From: Bacteroides sp.
GTDB lineage: Bacteria > Bacteroidota > Bacteroidia > Bacteroidales > Bacteroidaceae
Direction: 5' to 3'
Assembly (NCBI GenBank): GCA_017471925.1
Contig: JAFURM010000021.1
Coordinates: 1-32,274 of the forward strand
DNA: 32,274 nt
Both the position numbers and the translations under genes were made by a program. Positions 1 through 7,670 of the stretch are shown piece after piece; the first letter of the stretch is position 1; every line of letters begins with the position of its first letter. The notes beneath the pieces were generated by a model. It saw only the letters and a list, made by a program, of their open reading frames with translations, made no database searches and had not been told where the DNA came from.

Positions 1-50
1 ACACCGAAATCCCCCAACGCATCGCCAAGGCTGCAGGATATAAGTGGTAA
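1..50 (+). CDS. C-terminal tail of an unidentified protein (cut by window start)
   Basis: Reading from position 3, the codons give TEIPQRIAKAAGYKW and then a TAA stop at 48-50. A perfect 8-bp hairpin follows directly, which supports this being the true end of a gene rather than chance. Only 15 residues are visible, too few to name a family. The orientation is convergent with the DUF5020 gene. Confidence 0.5.
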   Translation, partial: TEIPQRIAKAAGYKW

Positions 51-68
51 AGCCACAGATGTGGCTTT
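49..68 (+). terminator. Short perfect hairpin overlapping the stop codon of the first gene
   Basis: AAAGCCAC (49-56) and GTGGCTTT (61-68) are perfect inverted repeats around an AGAT tetraloop. The right arm ends in TTT. It starts inside the TAA stop of the partial gene, a usual position for an intrinsic terminator. Confidence 0.55.
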
Positions 69-80
69 CATACAGAAAAT

Positions 81-126
81 GGGAGCGTGTCAAAAAACGA
101 ATCATTGAGATTTTAGGCACGCCCTC
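81..126 (-). terminator. Probable terminator of the DUF5020 gene
   Basis: GGGAGCGTGTC (81-91) pairs with GGCACGCCCTC (116-126): an 11-bp stem with one mismatch and two G-T pairs. On the minus strand the T-rich stretch lies within the loop rather than after the stem, so it is an imperfect intrinsic terminator. It lies 58-104 bp downstream of the DUF5020 stop. Confidence 0.4.
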
Positions 127-184
127 AGAATTTTCGTCATATTTCTCCCTCATTGTACCCTCAAGCCGTCCTAACGGACATGCC

Positions 185-889
185 TCAGAAGCTCCACTTC
201 AGGGCAAGCGTGGGATTCAGATACCAGCCGTCCATAACGGCGAAGTTGGAAGAGAGTTCCCACTCGGTGCCGATGCTCAGGTTGAAGTCTTTGTCGATGC
301 CGGAGAACTTGTTCAGGTTCACCCAGAACTGGGGTTCGGCCAGGAAGACGTAGTCGTGCGGGTTGCCGTTGATGTCGGTATGCTCCTCACGCCAGAAGTC
401 GGCAAAGCCCGTGAAGGAGAACTTACCCTTGCCGAAATGCAGGTACCAGGTGACGGTCAGCTGGAAGTTATTGGGAGTGGGATTGCTGCAGATGTACTTG
501 TACATGGGGCTTACGGTGAATCCCTTGCTGAAGTCCCGGCTGTTCCACGAATAGGTGAGACCGGCCAGATAGGCATCCTTGATGTAGTTCAGGCCACCGT
601 CATACTCGGCATGGATGGAGAGCGGGCCTTCCCAGAACTTCAGTTCACGGGCAATTTCCCAATAGGCCGACTTCACCTCATTGTCGGCATAGTCCATATC
701 CACGAAAAAGAAAGTACTGCCCCACTTGTCGGGCTTGAACATCTCCACGGTGGTGGTCAACTTGGCACGGCTGTCCTTCAGTTCGTCATAGAGAGCATGA
801 CCAAAGTCATAGTGCAGCTGCACGTTCTGTGCCACGGCTGCCGCTGCGCCCCAAAGGGCCATCAGCGCAAATAGAACAATTTTCTTCAT
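185..889 (-). CDS. DUF5020 family outer-membrane barrel-like protein
   Basis: The 234-residue product begins with a clear Sec signal peptide (MKKIVLFALMALWGAAAAVAQ, cleavage near residue 21). The rest is rich in alternating aromatic and polar residues, as in amphipathic beta strands, and ends LALKWSF with a C-terminal Phe, typical of outer-membrane barrels. The sequence (FGHALYDELK, TTTVEMFKPDKWGSTFFFVD) matches what I know of DUF5020, a Bacteroidetes family related to nucleoside-specific (Tsx-like) channels. No substrate can be assigned. It stands alone, divergent from the helicase gene, with a -7 box at 944-951. The family call rests on remembered resemblance; the barrel call rests on the sequence. 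Confidence 0.8.
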   Translation of the reverse strand: MKKIVLFALMALWGAAAAVAQNVQLHYDFGHALYDELKDSRAKLTTTVEMFKPDKWGSTFFFVDMDYADNEVKSAYWEIARELKFWEGPLSIHAEYDGGLNYIKDAYLAGLTYSWNSRDFSKGFTVSPMYKYICSNPTPNNFQLTVTWYLHFGKGKFSFTGFADFWREEHTDINGNPHDYVFLAEPQFWVNLNKFSGIDKDFNLSIGTEWELSSNFAVMDGWYLNPTLALKWSF

Positions 890-943
890 GAGTGTGTTTC
901 CGATTAGTGTTTAGTAACGTTGAAAAAATCAGTTTAACCGGTT

Positions 944-951
944 GCAAAGAT
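944..951 (-). promoter_or_regulatory. -7 promoter box for the DUF5020 gene
   Basis: On the minus strand this reads TATCTTTG, a perfect match to the Bacteroidetes -7 consensus TAnnTTTG, about 55 bp upstream of the start codon. I see no good -33 TTTG at the expected distance. Confidence 0.5.
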
Positions 952-1078
952 AATCCATTATCCGTATTGATGCCATTCTTTTCCAGAAAAAGAGCCGAAA
1001 AGAGGGGCATAAAAAGCGATTAATGAAAGGACGGGACTATTCCCAAACAGGGGCTTAGGCCAAAACTATTTCCAATCT

Positions 1079-1110
1079 ATTGTGGATAAGCGCAAATGTT
1101 CCTATCTTTG
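1079..1110 (+). promoter_or_regulatory. Bacteroidetes-type promoter of the RecQ-like helicase gene
   Basis: ATTG (1079-1082) is followed after 20 bp by TATCTTTG (1103-1110), matching the -33 and -7 elements recognised by the Bacteroidetes primary sigma factor. Transcription would begin near 1117, about 30 bp before the helicase start codon. Confidence 0.7.
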
Positions 1111-1148
1111 CGCATGTGCAATAGAATGCTTTTAACTATACCATTGAT

Positions 1149-3608
1149 ATGACAAAGACACAGGAGACGGCAGCCCCCCTGCTGCCGATGACAGAAGCCC
1201 TGAGAGAGCGACGGATTCCCGACGGATACCGGGAGGAACTGAAGAAGCTCCTGAAGGATGTTTACGGCTATGACGACTTCCGCACGCTGGAAATCTATGA
1301 CGACCTCAGCCGCAGCAAGAAGACCCGCCACATCTCCCAAGGGCAACTGACCGAACACGTATTGCAAGAAGCCGAGAAGGCCATGGAGGGCCGGACGGAC
1401 GTGGACAACATTCTGCTGACAGCCCCCACGGGGTCGGGCAAGTCGCTGCTGTTCCAGCTGCCGGCCATCTACCTGGGCGAACGTCACAACCTGCTCACAC
1501 TCGTGATTTCACCGCTGAAAGCGTTGATTGTGGACCAGGTGGAAAGCCTGCAGGACGTGGACTACCACCGCGTGGCCTATGCCTCGTCCGACCTTTCGCC
1601 CGAACAGAAGGCCGAGGTGTATCGCAGTGTGCGGGATGGTGAAGCGGACCTCTTCTACCTCTCGCCCGAACTGTTGCTCTCCTATGACATCCGGCATTTC
1701 ATCGGCGGCCGACGCATCGGCATGGTGGTCATTGACGAAGCCCACACCGTGACCACCTGGGGCAAGGAGTTCCGCGTGGACTACTGGTTCCTGGGTCGCT
1801 ACGTCAACAGCCTGAAACAGGCACTGGGCTACAACTTCCCGCTCTTTGCCCTGACCGCCACGGCCGTGTGGAACCCCAACGGCTCCAGCGACATGGTGTT
1901 CGAGACCATACGCTCCCTGCAGATGCAGCCCTGCGTGATCTACGTGGGAACCGTGAAGCGCCACAACATCGGCTTCGACATCCGCCAGATGGAGATTGAA
2001 GAGGGAGAGACCTACGACAAGGCCAAACAGCGTGTGGTGTCGGCACGCATCGAGGAGTTTCTGAAGAGCCACAAGACCCTGCTCTACTATCCCTTTGCCG
2101 GCGGCATAGACATGCGCATCAAGACTTGGGTGAAACCTGCCGACTGGCACCTGGTAGCCTCCTACTACGGCAAGAAAGAGAAGGAGCAGAAAGCCGCTAT
2201 CGTGCAGGAATTCAAGGAGGGGACAAAAAAACTCATCGTGGCCACCAAGGCATTCGGCATGGGTGTGGACATCAGCGACATAGACCGTGTGTACCACGTA
2301 GCCCCCAGCAGTACTTTCGTGGACTACATCCAGGAGATAGGACGCTCGGCACGCGATGCCGACATCCAAGGCTGCTCGGCCACAGACTTCCATGAACGCG
2401 ACTTCTACTACATGAAGCGGCTACACCAGAGCGGCAGCATCGCACAGGAACAGCTGGCCCTCATCCTGCACAAGCTGATGGAGGTCTGGCGCATGAAGGG
2501 TGGGAAGAACGAGATACTGGTGTCACTCACCGACTTCGAGTTTGTGGTGAAACTGCCACGGCTGAAGAGCAAACTGGAGTATGAAGCCGAACTGGGACAG
2601 TTCATCAAGACCGCCCTGCTGTGGCTGGAAGACGACATGGCCCGACGCTATGGCCGTCATCTCATGGAGGTGAGTCCGCAGAACCTGCTGACCGAGGGCT
2701 ACGTGCAGGACAAGACCGGCGACAACTTTGCCCGCGAGTTTGCCCCATACCTCACCAAGGTGGAAGGCGAGGAAGGGGTCTACAAAGCCCGCTTAGAGAG
2801 CATGTGGGAAGAGCGTTTCCCCGAACTGGGCTACAAGGAGTTCAAGCAGAAGCTGAACGGAGGTACCCTGTGGGAAGGTGCCCGCCCCGTCTCCGTAGGC
2901 AAGCACGAGGTGCTGCTGAAGGAGGATGCCTGCGTCATCCGCCAGCGCATGGATGCCCTGTTCAAGAGTCTCACCCTGATGATGAAGAGTGCCCTGCTCA
3001 AGAACAAGGGCAAGTTTGACGAAGAGGAACTGCGTGCCGTCTTTGCCGAACACAACATGGACGTGCGCTCGGCCAAACGCTTCATCGGCTCGCTCTTAGA
3101 GAGCCGCACGGAGGAGGGACGAAGCGTCAGCTACATCAGCAGTGCCAAGAAGAAGGAGAGCAACGAGCTCTCGTTCACCGTGACCCGTGGCTTCGACCTG
3201 TTGCTGTCGCGCTATCAGAAGTTGTTCCAACAACGCATCACGGGCAACAAGGGCACGCGCCTCACCTTCTATTGCACCCCTTTCTCGGACCTGAACATGC
3301 TGCTCAACCTGCTTTCCATACTGGATTGCCTCTCCTTCAGCGTGGAGGGTGGCGGCACGCCCTGCGTACTCATCCGTTTCAACGACCCCGACACCTTGCA
3401 ACAGTTGGCCGATGACGGGGAATACCGCAACCAGATTCTGGAGAACAACGAGCGCATTTTCGAGGAACAGATGGAGCTCTACCGTCTCTTTTTCGGCAGT
3501 AACACGCTCACCGACGAACAGCGGTGGGACTTCGTGGAAAGATATTTCACGGGAGCAACGGTAGAGGAGTTAAAGAAGGACTATGGTGAATTTGAAAAAA
3601 GGGGATGA
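1149..3608 (+). CDS. RecQ-like superfamily 2 DNA helicase, variant architecture
   Basis: An 819-residue ATP-dependent DNA helicase, presumably in repair or recombination. A short N-terminal region (about 1-70) precedes the core. Motif I is APTGSGKS (92-99), motif II DEAH (196-199) is followed by the RecQ-type aromatic loop TVTTWGKEFR, motif III is LTATA, and motif VI is QEIGRSARD. The order and the W-G-x-x-F-R signature place it in the RecQ group. However, I see no RQC zinc-binding cysteine set and no HRDC domain after the second RecA fold. The last 380 or so residues are a long, charged, helix-rich region I cannot assign. It has its own promoter and leads a same-strand run with the lipoprotein and NamZ genes. 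I give no symbol because orthology to E. coli recQ is doubtful. Confidence 0.85.
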   Translation: MTKTQETAAPLLPMTEALRERRIPDGYREELKKLLKDVYGYDDFRTLEIYDDLSRSKKTRHISQGQLTEHVLQEAEKAMEGRTDVDNILLTAPTGSGKSLLFQLPAIYLGERHNLLTLVISPLKALIVDQVESLQDVDYHRVAYASSDLSPEQKAEVYRSVRDGEADLFYLSPELLLSYDIRHFIGGRRIGMVVIDEAHTVTTWGKEFRVDYWFLGRYVNSLKQALGYNFPLFALTATAVWNPNGSSDMVFETIRSLQMQPCVIYVGTVKRHNIGFDIRQMEIEEGETYDKAKQRVVSARIEEFLKSHKTLLYYPFAGGIDMRIKTWVKPADWHLVASYYGKKEKEQKAAIVQEFKEGTKKLIVATKAFGMGVDISDIDRVYHVAPSSTFVDYIQEIGRSARDADIQGCSATDFHERDFYYMKRLHQSGSIAQEQLALILHKLMEVWRMKGGKNEILVSLTDFEFVVKLPRLKSKLEYEAELGQFIKTALLWLEDDMARRYGRHLMEVSPQNLLTEGYVQDKTGDNFAREFAPYLTKVEGEEGVYKARLESMWEERFPELGYKEFKQKLNGGTLWEGARPVSVGKHEVLLKEDACVIRQRMDALFKSLTLMMKSALLKNKGKFDEEELRAVFAEHNMDVRSAKRFIGSLLESRTEEGRSVSYISSAKKKESNELSFTVTRGFDLLLSRYQKLFQQRITGNKGTRLTFYCTPFSDLNMLLNLLSILDCLSFSVEGGGTPCVLIRFNDPDTLQQLADDGEYRNQILENNERIFEEQMELYRLFFGSNTLTDEQRWDFVERYFTGATVEELKKDYGEFEKRG

Positions 3609-3627
3609 AAGGAGGGAACACTCCTTT
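3608..3627 (+). terminator. Small hairpin at the end of the helicase gene
   Basis: AAAGGAG (3608-3614) and CTCCTTT (3621-3627) form a perfect 7-bp stem beginning at the last base of the helicase stop codon. The T run is only the three bases inside the stem, so it would be a weak or partial terminator, possibly allowing read-through to the next gene 30 bp on. Confidence 0.3.
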
Positions 3628-3656
3628 AACTCCCACTTAAACAAGACTATTGATTG

Positions 3657-4532
3657 ATGGAAAGAAGAGGATTATACCCCTACCTTTGGGGACTTCTGCT
3701 GCTATGCATGGCCTGCGGAGAGAGCAGCGATGAAGGGGAAGCACCAGAGCCGGAAATTCCCACGGCATCGGAGTTTCCCTACACGGCCTTCAGGAGTATC
3801 GAGACGAGCGAAGTGCAACACTCTGACGCACAAGCGGTGACACTCATCCGCACCTTCGGTTACAACGGCGAGGGGAAGATTGTCTCCTACACCATGTGCC
3901 AGCGTTACCAGGCCGTGGAGGCGGTGGAGATGAAACGGACCACCACCGTGAGTCACGGTGAAGGAACGGTCGTCGTGACCGAAGAGACGGGCAACAGCTA
4001 CACCTACACGCTGAACGACAACAGAAGGGCCGCCACCTGCCTGTGGCAAAGCGTCAACGGGAGCCAACGCCACTACGCCTTTTCCTATCACACCAGCTCC
4101 ACCGGGACGCCTCTCCTGAAAAGCGTTACCGAGACCCTCCAGGGAGAGACGCAACCCTTCGCCTCCATAGAGGTGGACTACGATGAGGCCACTCCCATCG
4201 TGACCCAAAGCCTCAACGGAGCCACCCAAAGCCATCGCCTCACGCTGGCTACCGGTGCAGCCGGCATCAACACGGCCACCCTGCCCCCACTCTTCCTCAG
4301 CGAGCTATATCCCCTGTCGGAACATCTCCCTGCCCTCTACGGCAAACTGCTGGGCGAGCCCCTCCCTTTCCTCGTGGAACAAGTGACCCCAATCGCAGAC
4401 AACGACGGCAACGAAAGCATCACCTATACCTATTCCCTCAACGAAGAAGGACTTCCCATCACCATCAAAGCCGTCACCACCAGCTATGGCAACCACTTCA
4501 CCCGAGAGATAGAAACGACCTTCAATGATTAA
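3657..4532 (+). CDS. Putative surface lipoprotein, DUF4595-like
   Basis: I chose the ATG at 3657 (291 residues), since the upstream TTG is not needed. The N-terminus is a lipoprotein signal with lipobox LCMAC, modified Cys at residue 20. The residues after it (GESSDEGEAPEPE) are strongly acidic, resembling the lipoprotein export signal that sends Bacteroidetes lipoproteins to the cell surface. The remainder is built of repeated short beta segments such as YNGEGKIVSYTM and YTYSLNEEGLPITIKAV, reminiscent of DUF4595 lipoproteins. The pattern is like that of RHS/YD-type meander sheets, with no catalytic motif. It lies between the helicase and NamZ genes, 32 bp before the latter, so cotranscription with namZ is likely. 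Function is unknown. Confidence 0.7.
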   Translation: MERRGLYPYLWGLLLLCMACGESSDEGEAPEPEIPTASEFPYTAFRSIETSEVQHSDAQAVTLIRTFGYNGEGKIVSYTMCQRYQAVEAVEMKRTTTVSHGEGTVVVTEETGNSYTYTLNDNRRAATCLWQSVNGSQRHYAFSYHTSSTGTPLLKSVTETLQGETQPFASIEVDYDEATPIVTQSLNGATQSHRLTLATGAAGINTATLPPLFLSELYPLSEHLPALYGKLLGEPLPFLVEQVTPIADNDGNESITYTYSLNEEGLPITIKAVTTSYGNHFTREIETTFND

Positions 4533-4535
4533 CCC

Positions 4536-4563
4536 CAACTATCAATTATCAACTGTCAACTAT
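4536..4563 (+). repeat. Two 14-bp tandem repeats abutting the NamZ start codon
   Basis: CAACTATCAATTAT (4536-4549) and CAACTGTCAACTAT (4550-4563) are adjacent and differ at two positions. Each is itself a doubled 7-mer of the TCAA(C/T)TA kind. The repeat fills almost the whole gap between the lipoprotein stop and the namZ ATG, including where a ribosome-binding site would be. Similar TCAATTATCAA-type runs are, from memory, common between genes in Bacteroidetes. Confidence 0.7.
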
Positions 4564-4564
4564 C

Positions 4565-5761
4565 ATGAAGTTCCTCCTTTCCCTCCTCCTTCTTCTCCCG
4601 CTATACGCACATGGACAAGAGAACCGGCCTGCCGCCCCGACAGCTGCGGAAACACGCATCATCCTCGGCAACGAACAGACCGAGGAGTACTTCCCGTTGA
4701 TAGAAGGCAAGCGCATTGCCCTCTTCTCCAACCACACTGGGATGGTGAGCCCCGACAAGCATCTGCTGGACCTGTTGGTGGAGCAAGGATTCAACGTCAC
4801 GGCCATCTTCTCGCCCGAGCATGGATTCAGAGGCAAGGCCGATGCCGGCGAGCACATCTCTAATACGGTGGACAAGAAGACCGGTGTGCCCATTCTTTCG
4901 CTCTACAACGGCCGGGAGAAACGTCCCTCGGAAGCCTCCATGAAGAAGTTCGACCTGCTGCTGGTAGACATCCAGGACGTGGGGCTGCGCTTCTACACCT
5001 ACTATATCACCCTGTGCCGCCTGATGGATGCCTGTGCCGAGTATGGCCGCCAGGTGGTGTTGCTGGACCGGCCCAATCCCAACGGGCACTACGTGGATGG
5101 GCCATTATTAGACATGGAAAGGTATAAATCGGGTGTGGGCTGGCTCCCCATCCCCGTGGTACATGGCCTGACGCTCGGCGAGCTGGCCCGCATGGTGAAC
5201 GGTGAAGGCTGGCTGCCTCAGGAGCGTCGCTGCAACCTCTTCGTAGTGCCCTGCCGCAACTACACCCACCAATCCCGTTACGACCTGCCCATCGCGCCTT
5301 CACCCAACCTGCCCAACATGACGGCCGTCTACCTCTACCCCTCCATCTGCCTCTTTGAGGGTACGCCTGTCAGCCTGGGACGTGGCACGCCGCTCCCCTT
5401 CCAGGTCTACGGACACCCCGACATGACGGGCTATGATTACAGCTTCACCCCCCACAGTCTGCCCGGTGCCAAGAACCCGCCCCAACTGGGACGCCTGTGT
5501 CATGGCCGCAACCTCAGCACCCTGCCCCAGGACTCCCTGCGCCACATAGGACTGGACCTCACCTACCTCATCGATGTCTACCGAAACCTGAACATCGGTG
5601 ACCGTTTCTTCACTTCCTTCTTCGAACTGCTCATCGGCGTGGACTACGTGCGTCCCATGATTCAGGCCGGCCACAGCGCCGCCGACATCCGTGCCCGTTG
5701 GCAGGACGATGTGGTCCGCTTCCGTGAACAGCGTCGTCCCTACCTGCTCTATGCGGAGTAG
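4565..5761 (+). CDS. namZ: Exo-beta-N-acetylmuramidase, NamZ/DUF1343 family (GH171)
   Basis: A 398-residue secreted protein with signal peptide MKFLLSLLLLLPLYAHGQ. The DUF1343 hallmarks are present: LFSNHTGM (about 54-60), IFSPEHGFRG (81-90, with the conserved Glu85), DIQDVGLRFYTY (135-146), LDRPNPNG (167-174), and a C-terminal GVDYVRPMIQAG segment. NamZ enzymes release terminal N-acetylmuramic acid from the non-reducing ends of peptidoglycan fragments; the family is described in Bacillus subtilis and Tannerella forsythia. Here it would act in the periplasm in cell-wall recycling or scavenging. No MurNAc kinase, etherase or transporter gene is adjacent. Length and motifs look complete. It is convergent with the OmpA-family gene. 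Confidence 0.88.
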   Translation: MKFLLSLLLLLPLYAHGQENRPAAPTAAETRIILGNEQTEEYFPLIEGKRIALFSNHTGMVSPDKHLLDLLVEQGFNVTAIFSPEHGFRGKADAGEHISNTVDKKTGVPILSLYNGREKRPSEASMKKFDLLLVDIQDVGLRFYTYYITLCRLMDACAEYGRQVVLLDRPNPNGHYVDGPLLDMERYKSGVGWLPIPVVHGLTLGELARMVNGEGWLPQERRCNLFVVPCRNYTHQSRYDLPIAPSPNLPNMTAVYLYPSICLFEGTPVSLGRGTPLPFQVYGHPDMTGYDYSFTPHSLPGAKNPPQLGRLCHGRNLSTLPQDSLRHIGLDLTYLIDVYRNLNIGDRFFTSFFELLIGVDYVRPMIQAGHSAADIRARWQDDVVRFREQRRPYLLYAE

Positions 5762-5786
5762 AGAACGACAGGGTATACAAGCAAAA

Positions 5787-5822
5787 GGGCATCCCGAATG
5801 TTTTGCCAACATGGGGATACCC
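5787..5822. terminator. Possible bidirectional terminator between convergent namZ and OmpA-family genes
   Basis: GGGCATCCC (5787-5795) and GGGATACCC (5814-5822) can pair with a single mismatch. On the minus strand the stem is followed by TTTTGC, a weak T run. It is the only hairpin I see in the 115-bp convergent gap. Confidence 0.3.
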
Positions 5823-5876
5823 TCGTCATCTCCCGCAGGAGAGTCATTGAGATGAGTTTATTTTGAAAAGGCCTAT

Positions 5877-6950
5877 TCAATCGGCAGTAATGACTACAAC
5901 ACGGTTCCAGTCATTGGTAGAGAAGGGCTGTTCGTCGTTCTCCATGCTTGTCGTGGTCAGGCGGTTCTCATCTATACCATATTTCCGGACCAGACAGTCG
6001 CGCACGGCCTCGGCACGTTGCTTGGCTAAGCGCAGGTTGATTTCGGCCGTGCCCGTACCCTTGTCGGCATAGCCGCTGATGGTGGCTCTGGCCTCGGGGT
6101 GCTGTTTCAGATAGTCGGCAACAGCCAGGACATTGATTTCCTGATTACCCCTCACCTCGGTCTTGCCCAGTTCGAAGGAGACGTGGCTGCGGATGCCTCT
6201 CACAACCTTTTCGGCCGCCTTTTCGATAATGATGGTATCGTGCTTCACGGTTTCGTGCGTGGTCTCGATGATTTGTGCACGCTGTTCGTTGATGAGCTGG
6301 TTCACCTCCTCTTCGGTGTAGACCTGTTCGGGATACTCCGTGGAGAGGCAACTGATGCACTTGAAGCCGGTGCGCAGTTTGTAGGTCAGGCCCACACCCA
6401 CGTTGAAGTAGGTGTCGATGCCGTGGTCGTCGCGTCCGTTCCAGCGGTCGGAGACGCCATTGGCCATAGCCTCTACATTCAGGTCGATGGCCTCATTCAG
6501 CCGCAAGGAAGCCTGTAGGCCCAGGCGTCCCATGAAACTGCTGGCACAGCTGCCACTGAAGGTGCGGTTGAAGCCGATACCGGCAATGACGCTGACGTCC
6601 ACGGGACGCTCGTGATAGCGCCGGATGAGCTGGCTGAGGTTCATCATCCCGTCTACCGTGGCTGCGCCGTAATAGAATCCCCGGGCCAGGTTGCTCCGTT
6701 CAGAGCCCGCACGGCCCTGCCAGCCGCTGACGGCAAGACGGGCTCCCCACATGTGGCTGAAGTACTTGCCCACGGCAATCTGTCCGCCCGGTGACAGCAG
6801 CTTGCCGAAATCGGCATCGCCACTGCTGTAGGTCGCTCCCATCTGTCCCTGCAGAAACCAGGGATTGGGATTGTCCTTCTTCTCCTGAGCCTGAGCGCAA
6901 AGGGCTGCAGCAGCCAGGGCCAGGGTGATGGTGATTAGTTTGATGTTCAT
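5877..6950 (-). CDS. OmpA-family outer-membrane protein with peptidoglycan-binding domain
   Basis: 357 residues. The signal peptide (MNIKLITITLALAAAALCAQAQ) is followed by a barrel-like domain (about 30-200; GQMGATYSSGDADFGKLL, TYFNVGVGLTYKL), a hydrophilic linker, and an OmpA C-terminal domain (about 255-357). The last contains ISGYADKGTGTAEINLRLAKQRAEAV, split here as ISGYADKGTGTAEIN then LRLAKQRAEAV. It carries the Asp and Arg expected to hold the diaminopimelate of peptidoglycan. It would anchor the outer membrane to the wall. It is the last gene of the five-gene minus-strand cluster, 17 bp after the DUF4369-like gene. Two close cysteines, CISC, sit at the barrel/linker junction. Confidence 0.88.
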   Translation of the reverse strand: MNIKLITITLALAAAALCAQAQEKKDNPNPWFLQGQMGATYSSGDADFGKLLSPGGQIAVGKYFSHMWGARLAVSGWQGRAGSERSNLARGFYYGAATVDGMMNLSQLIRRYHERPVDVSVIAGIGFNRTFSGSCASSFMGRLGLQASLRLNEAIDLNVEAMANGVSDRWNGRDDHGIDTYFNVGVGLTYKLRTGFKCISCLSTEYPEQVYTEEEVNQLINEQRAQIIETTHETVKHDTIIIEKAAEKVVRGIRSHVSFELGKTEVRGNQEINVLAVADYLKQHPEARATISGYADKGTGTAEINLRLAKQRAEAVRDCLVRKYGIDENRLTTTSMENDEQPFSTNDWNRVVVITAD

Positions 6951-6967
6951 GATGAAATAGCTTTTGA

Positions 6968-7549
6968 TTAATTGGACATTTCTGCCTTTACCCGTTCCCT
7001 ATCTTCCTGATTCAGCCTATTGGCATAGCGGCTGTAGAGGTAGTGACCCACGGGATTGTCCTTGTTGAGCAGCATCTGTTGACTGAAGAAGGCGGAGGCT
7101 TGAGCGTCTTTCACGGCCTGACTCAGGTCGTTCCGTCCCGCCCATTCGTCATGCAGTGCCTGCAAGGCATCCAGGAAGTGCTGAAGGCGTTGGTTCAGGG
7201 GCGTACCTTCTGTTCGGATGTAGCGCCCGATGGAGACGTTCACACGTCCCGGCTCCACGACGAAGGGCATGTTCAGGATGTCGGTAGAGTCGGCCGGATT
7301 CTCCAAATGCAACAACAGGAGGCGAGGCATGACAGCAGTGTCGGGCCAGGTTAGGATGGCCCGGCCTTCAGCATCCACCTGCAGTGTGTCGGTAGGGCAT
7401 CCTTCCGGGGTCATCAGGCATACCTCCGTATATCCGGGCAGGGCAATCTCCACCCGCAGGTCGCACGCTCCGGAAGCCTCATCACCCGGGCGGCAGGCCG
7501 CGAGCGCCATCAGACAGCAGAGGGGCAAAAACAACAATGGTTTTCTCAT
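6968..7549 (-). CDS. Small DUF4369-like lipoprotein without a thioredoxin domain
   Basis: I place the start at the ATG at 7549 (193 residues, MRKPLLFLPLCCLMALAAC), which gives a clean lipoprotein signal with lipobox ALAAC. An in-frame ATG at 7600 would start inside a hairpin and add 17 residues before the signal. An ATG at 7564 is also possible. The body (VEIALPGYTEVCLMTPEGCPTDT, TDILNMPFVVEPGRVNVSI) resembles DUF4369, the domain usually found in front of a thioredoxin-like domain in Bacteroidetes thiol:disulfide proteins. Here no CxxC thioredoxin fold follows; the C-terminus is a helical 70 residues ending KAEMSN. It is 17 bp upstream of the OmpA-family gene, so cotranscribed. Role unknown. 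Confidence 0.7.
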   Translation of the reverse strand: MRKPLLFLPLCCLMALAACRPGDEASGACDLRVEIALPGYTEVCLMTPEGCPTDTLQVDAEGRAILTWPDTAVMPRLLLLHLENPADSTDILNMPFVVEPGRVNVSIGRYIRTEGTPLNQRLQHFLDALQALHDEWAGRNDLSQAVKDAQASAFFSQQMLLNKDNPVGHYLYSRYANRLNQEDRERVKAEMSN

Positions 7550-7578
7550 TTTCAGTTCGTCCATAGTTTCGAAAGAAA

Positions 7579-7612
7579 GCGATTCGGCTAATAGACTCAT
7601 TAGCAGAACCGC
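7579..7612 (-). promoter_or_regulatory. Intercistronic hairpin ahead of the DUF4369-like lipoprotein gene
   Basis: GCGATTCGGCTAAT (7579-7592) and ATTAGCAGAACCGC (7599-7612) pair at 12 of 14 positions around a 6-base loop. On the minus strand the stem is followed by TTTCTTTCG. It sits between the barrel gene stop and the lipoprotein gene start, where it could act as a partial terminator, an RNA-processing site or a 3'-end stabiliser. Confidence 0.5.
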
Positions 7613-7670
7613 TTCCCTGCATTCATATCAATTATGTTATGTCCTTGCTCGGGGCACACACGTCCCTTCC

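Noticed and set aside
44-874. 276-residue + strand frame opposite the DUF5020 gene
   Set aside because: Antisense shadow of a GC-rich gene; the minus-strand product has a signal peptide and barrel pattern.
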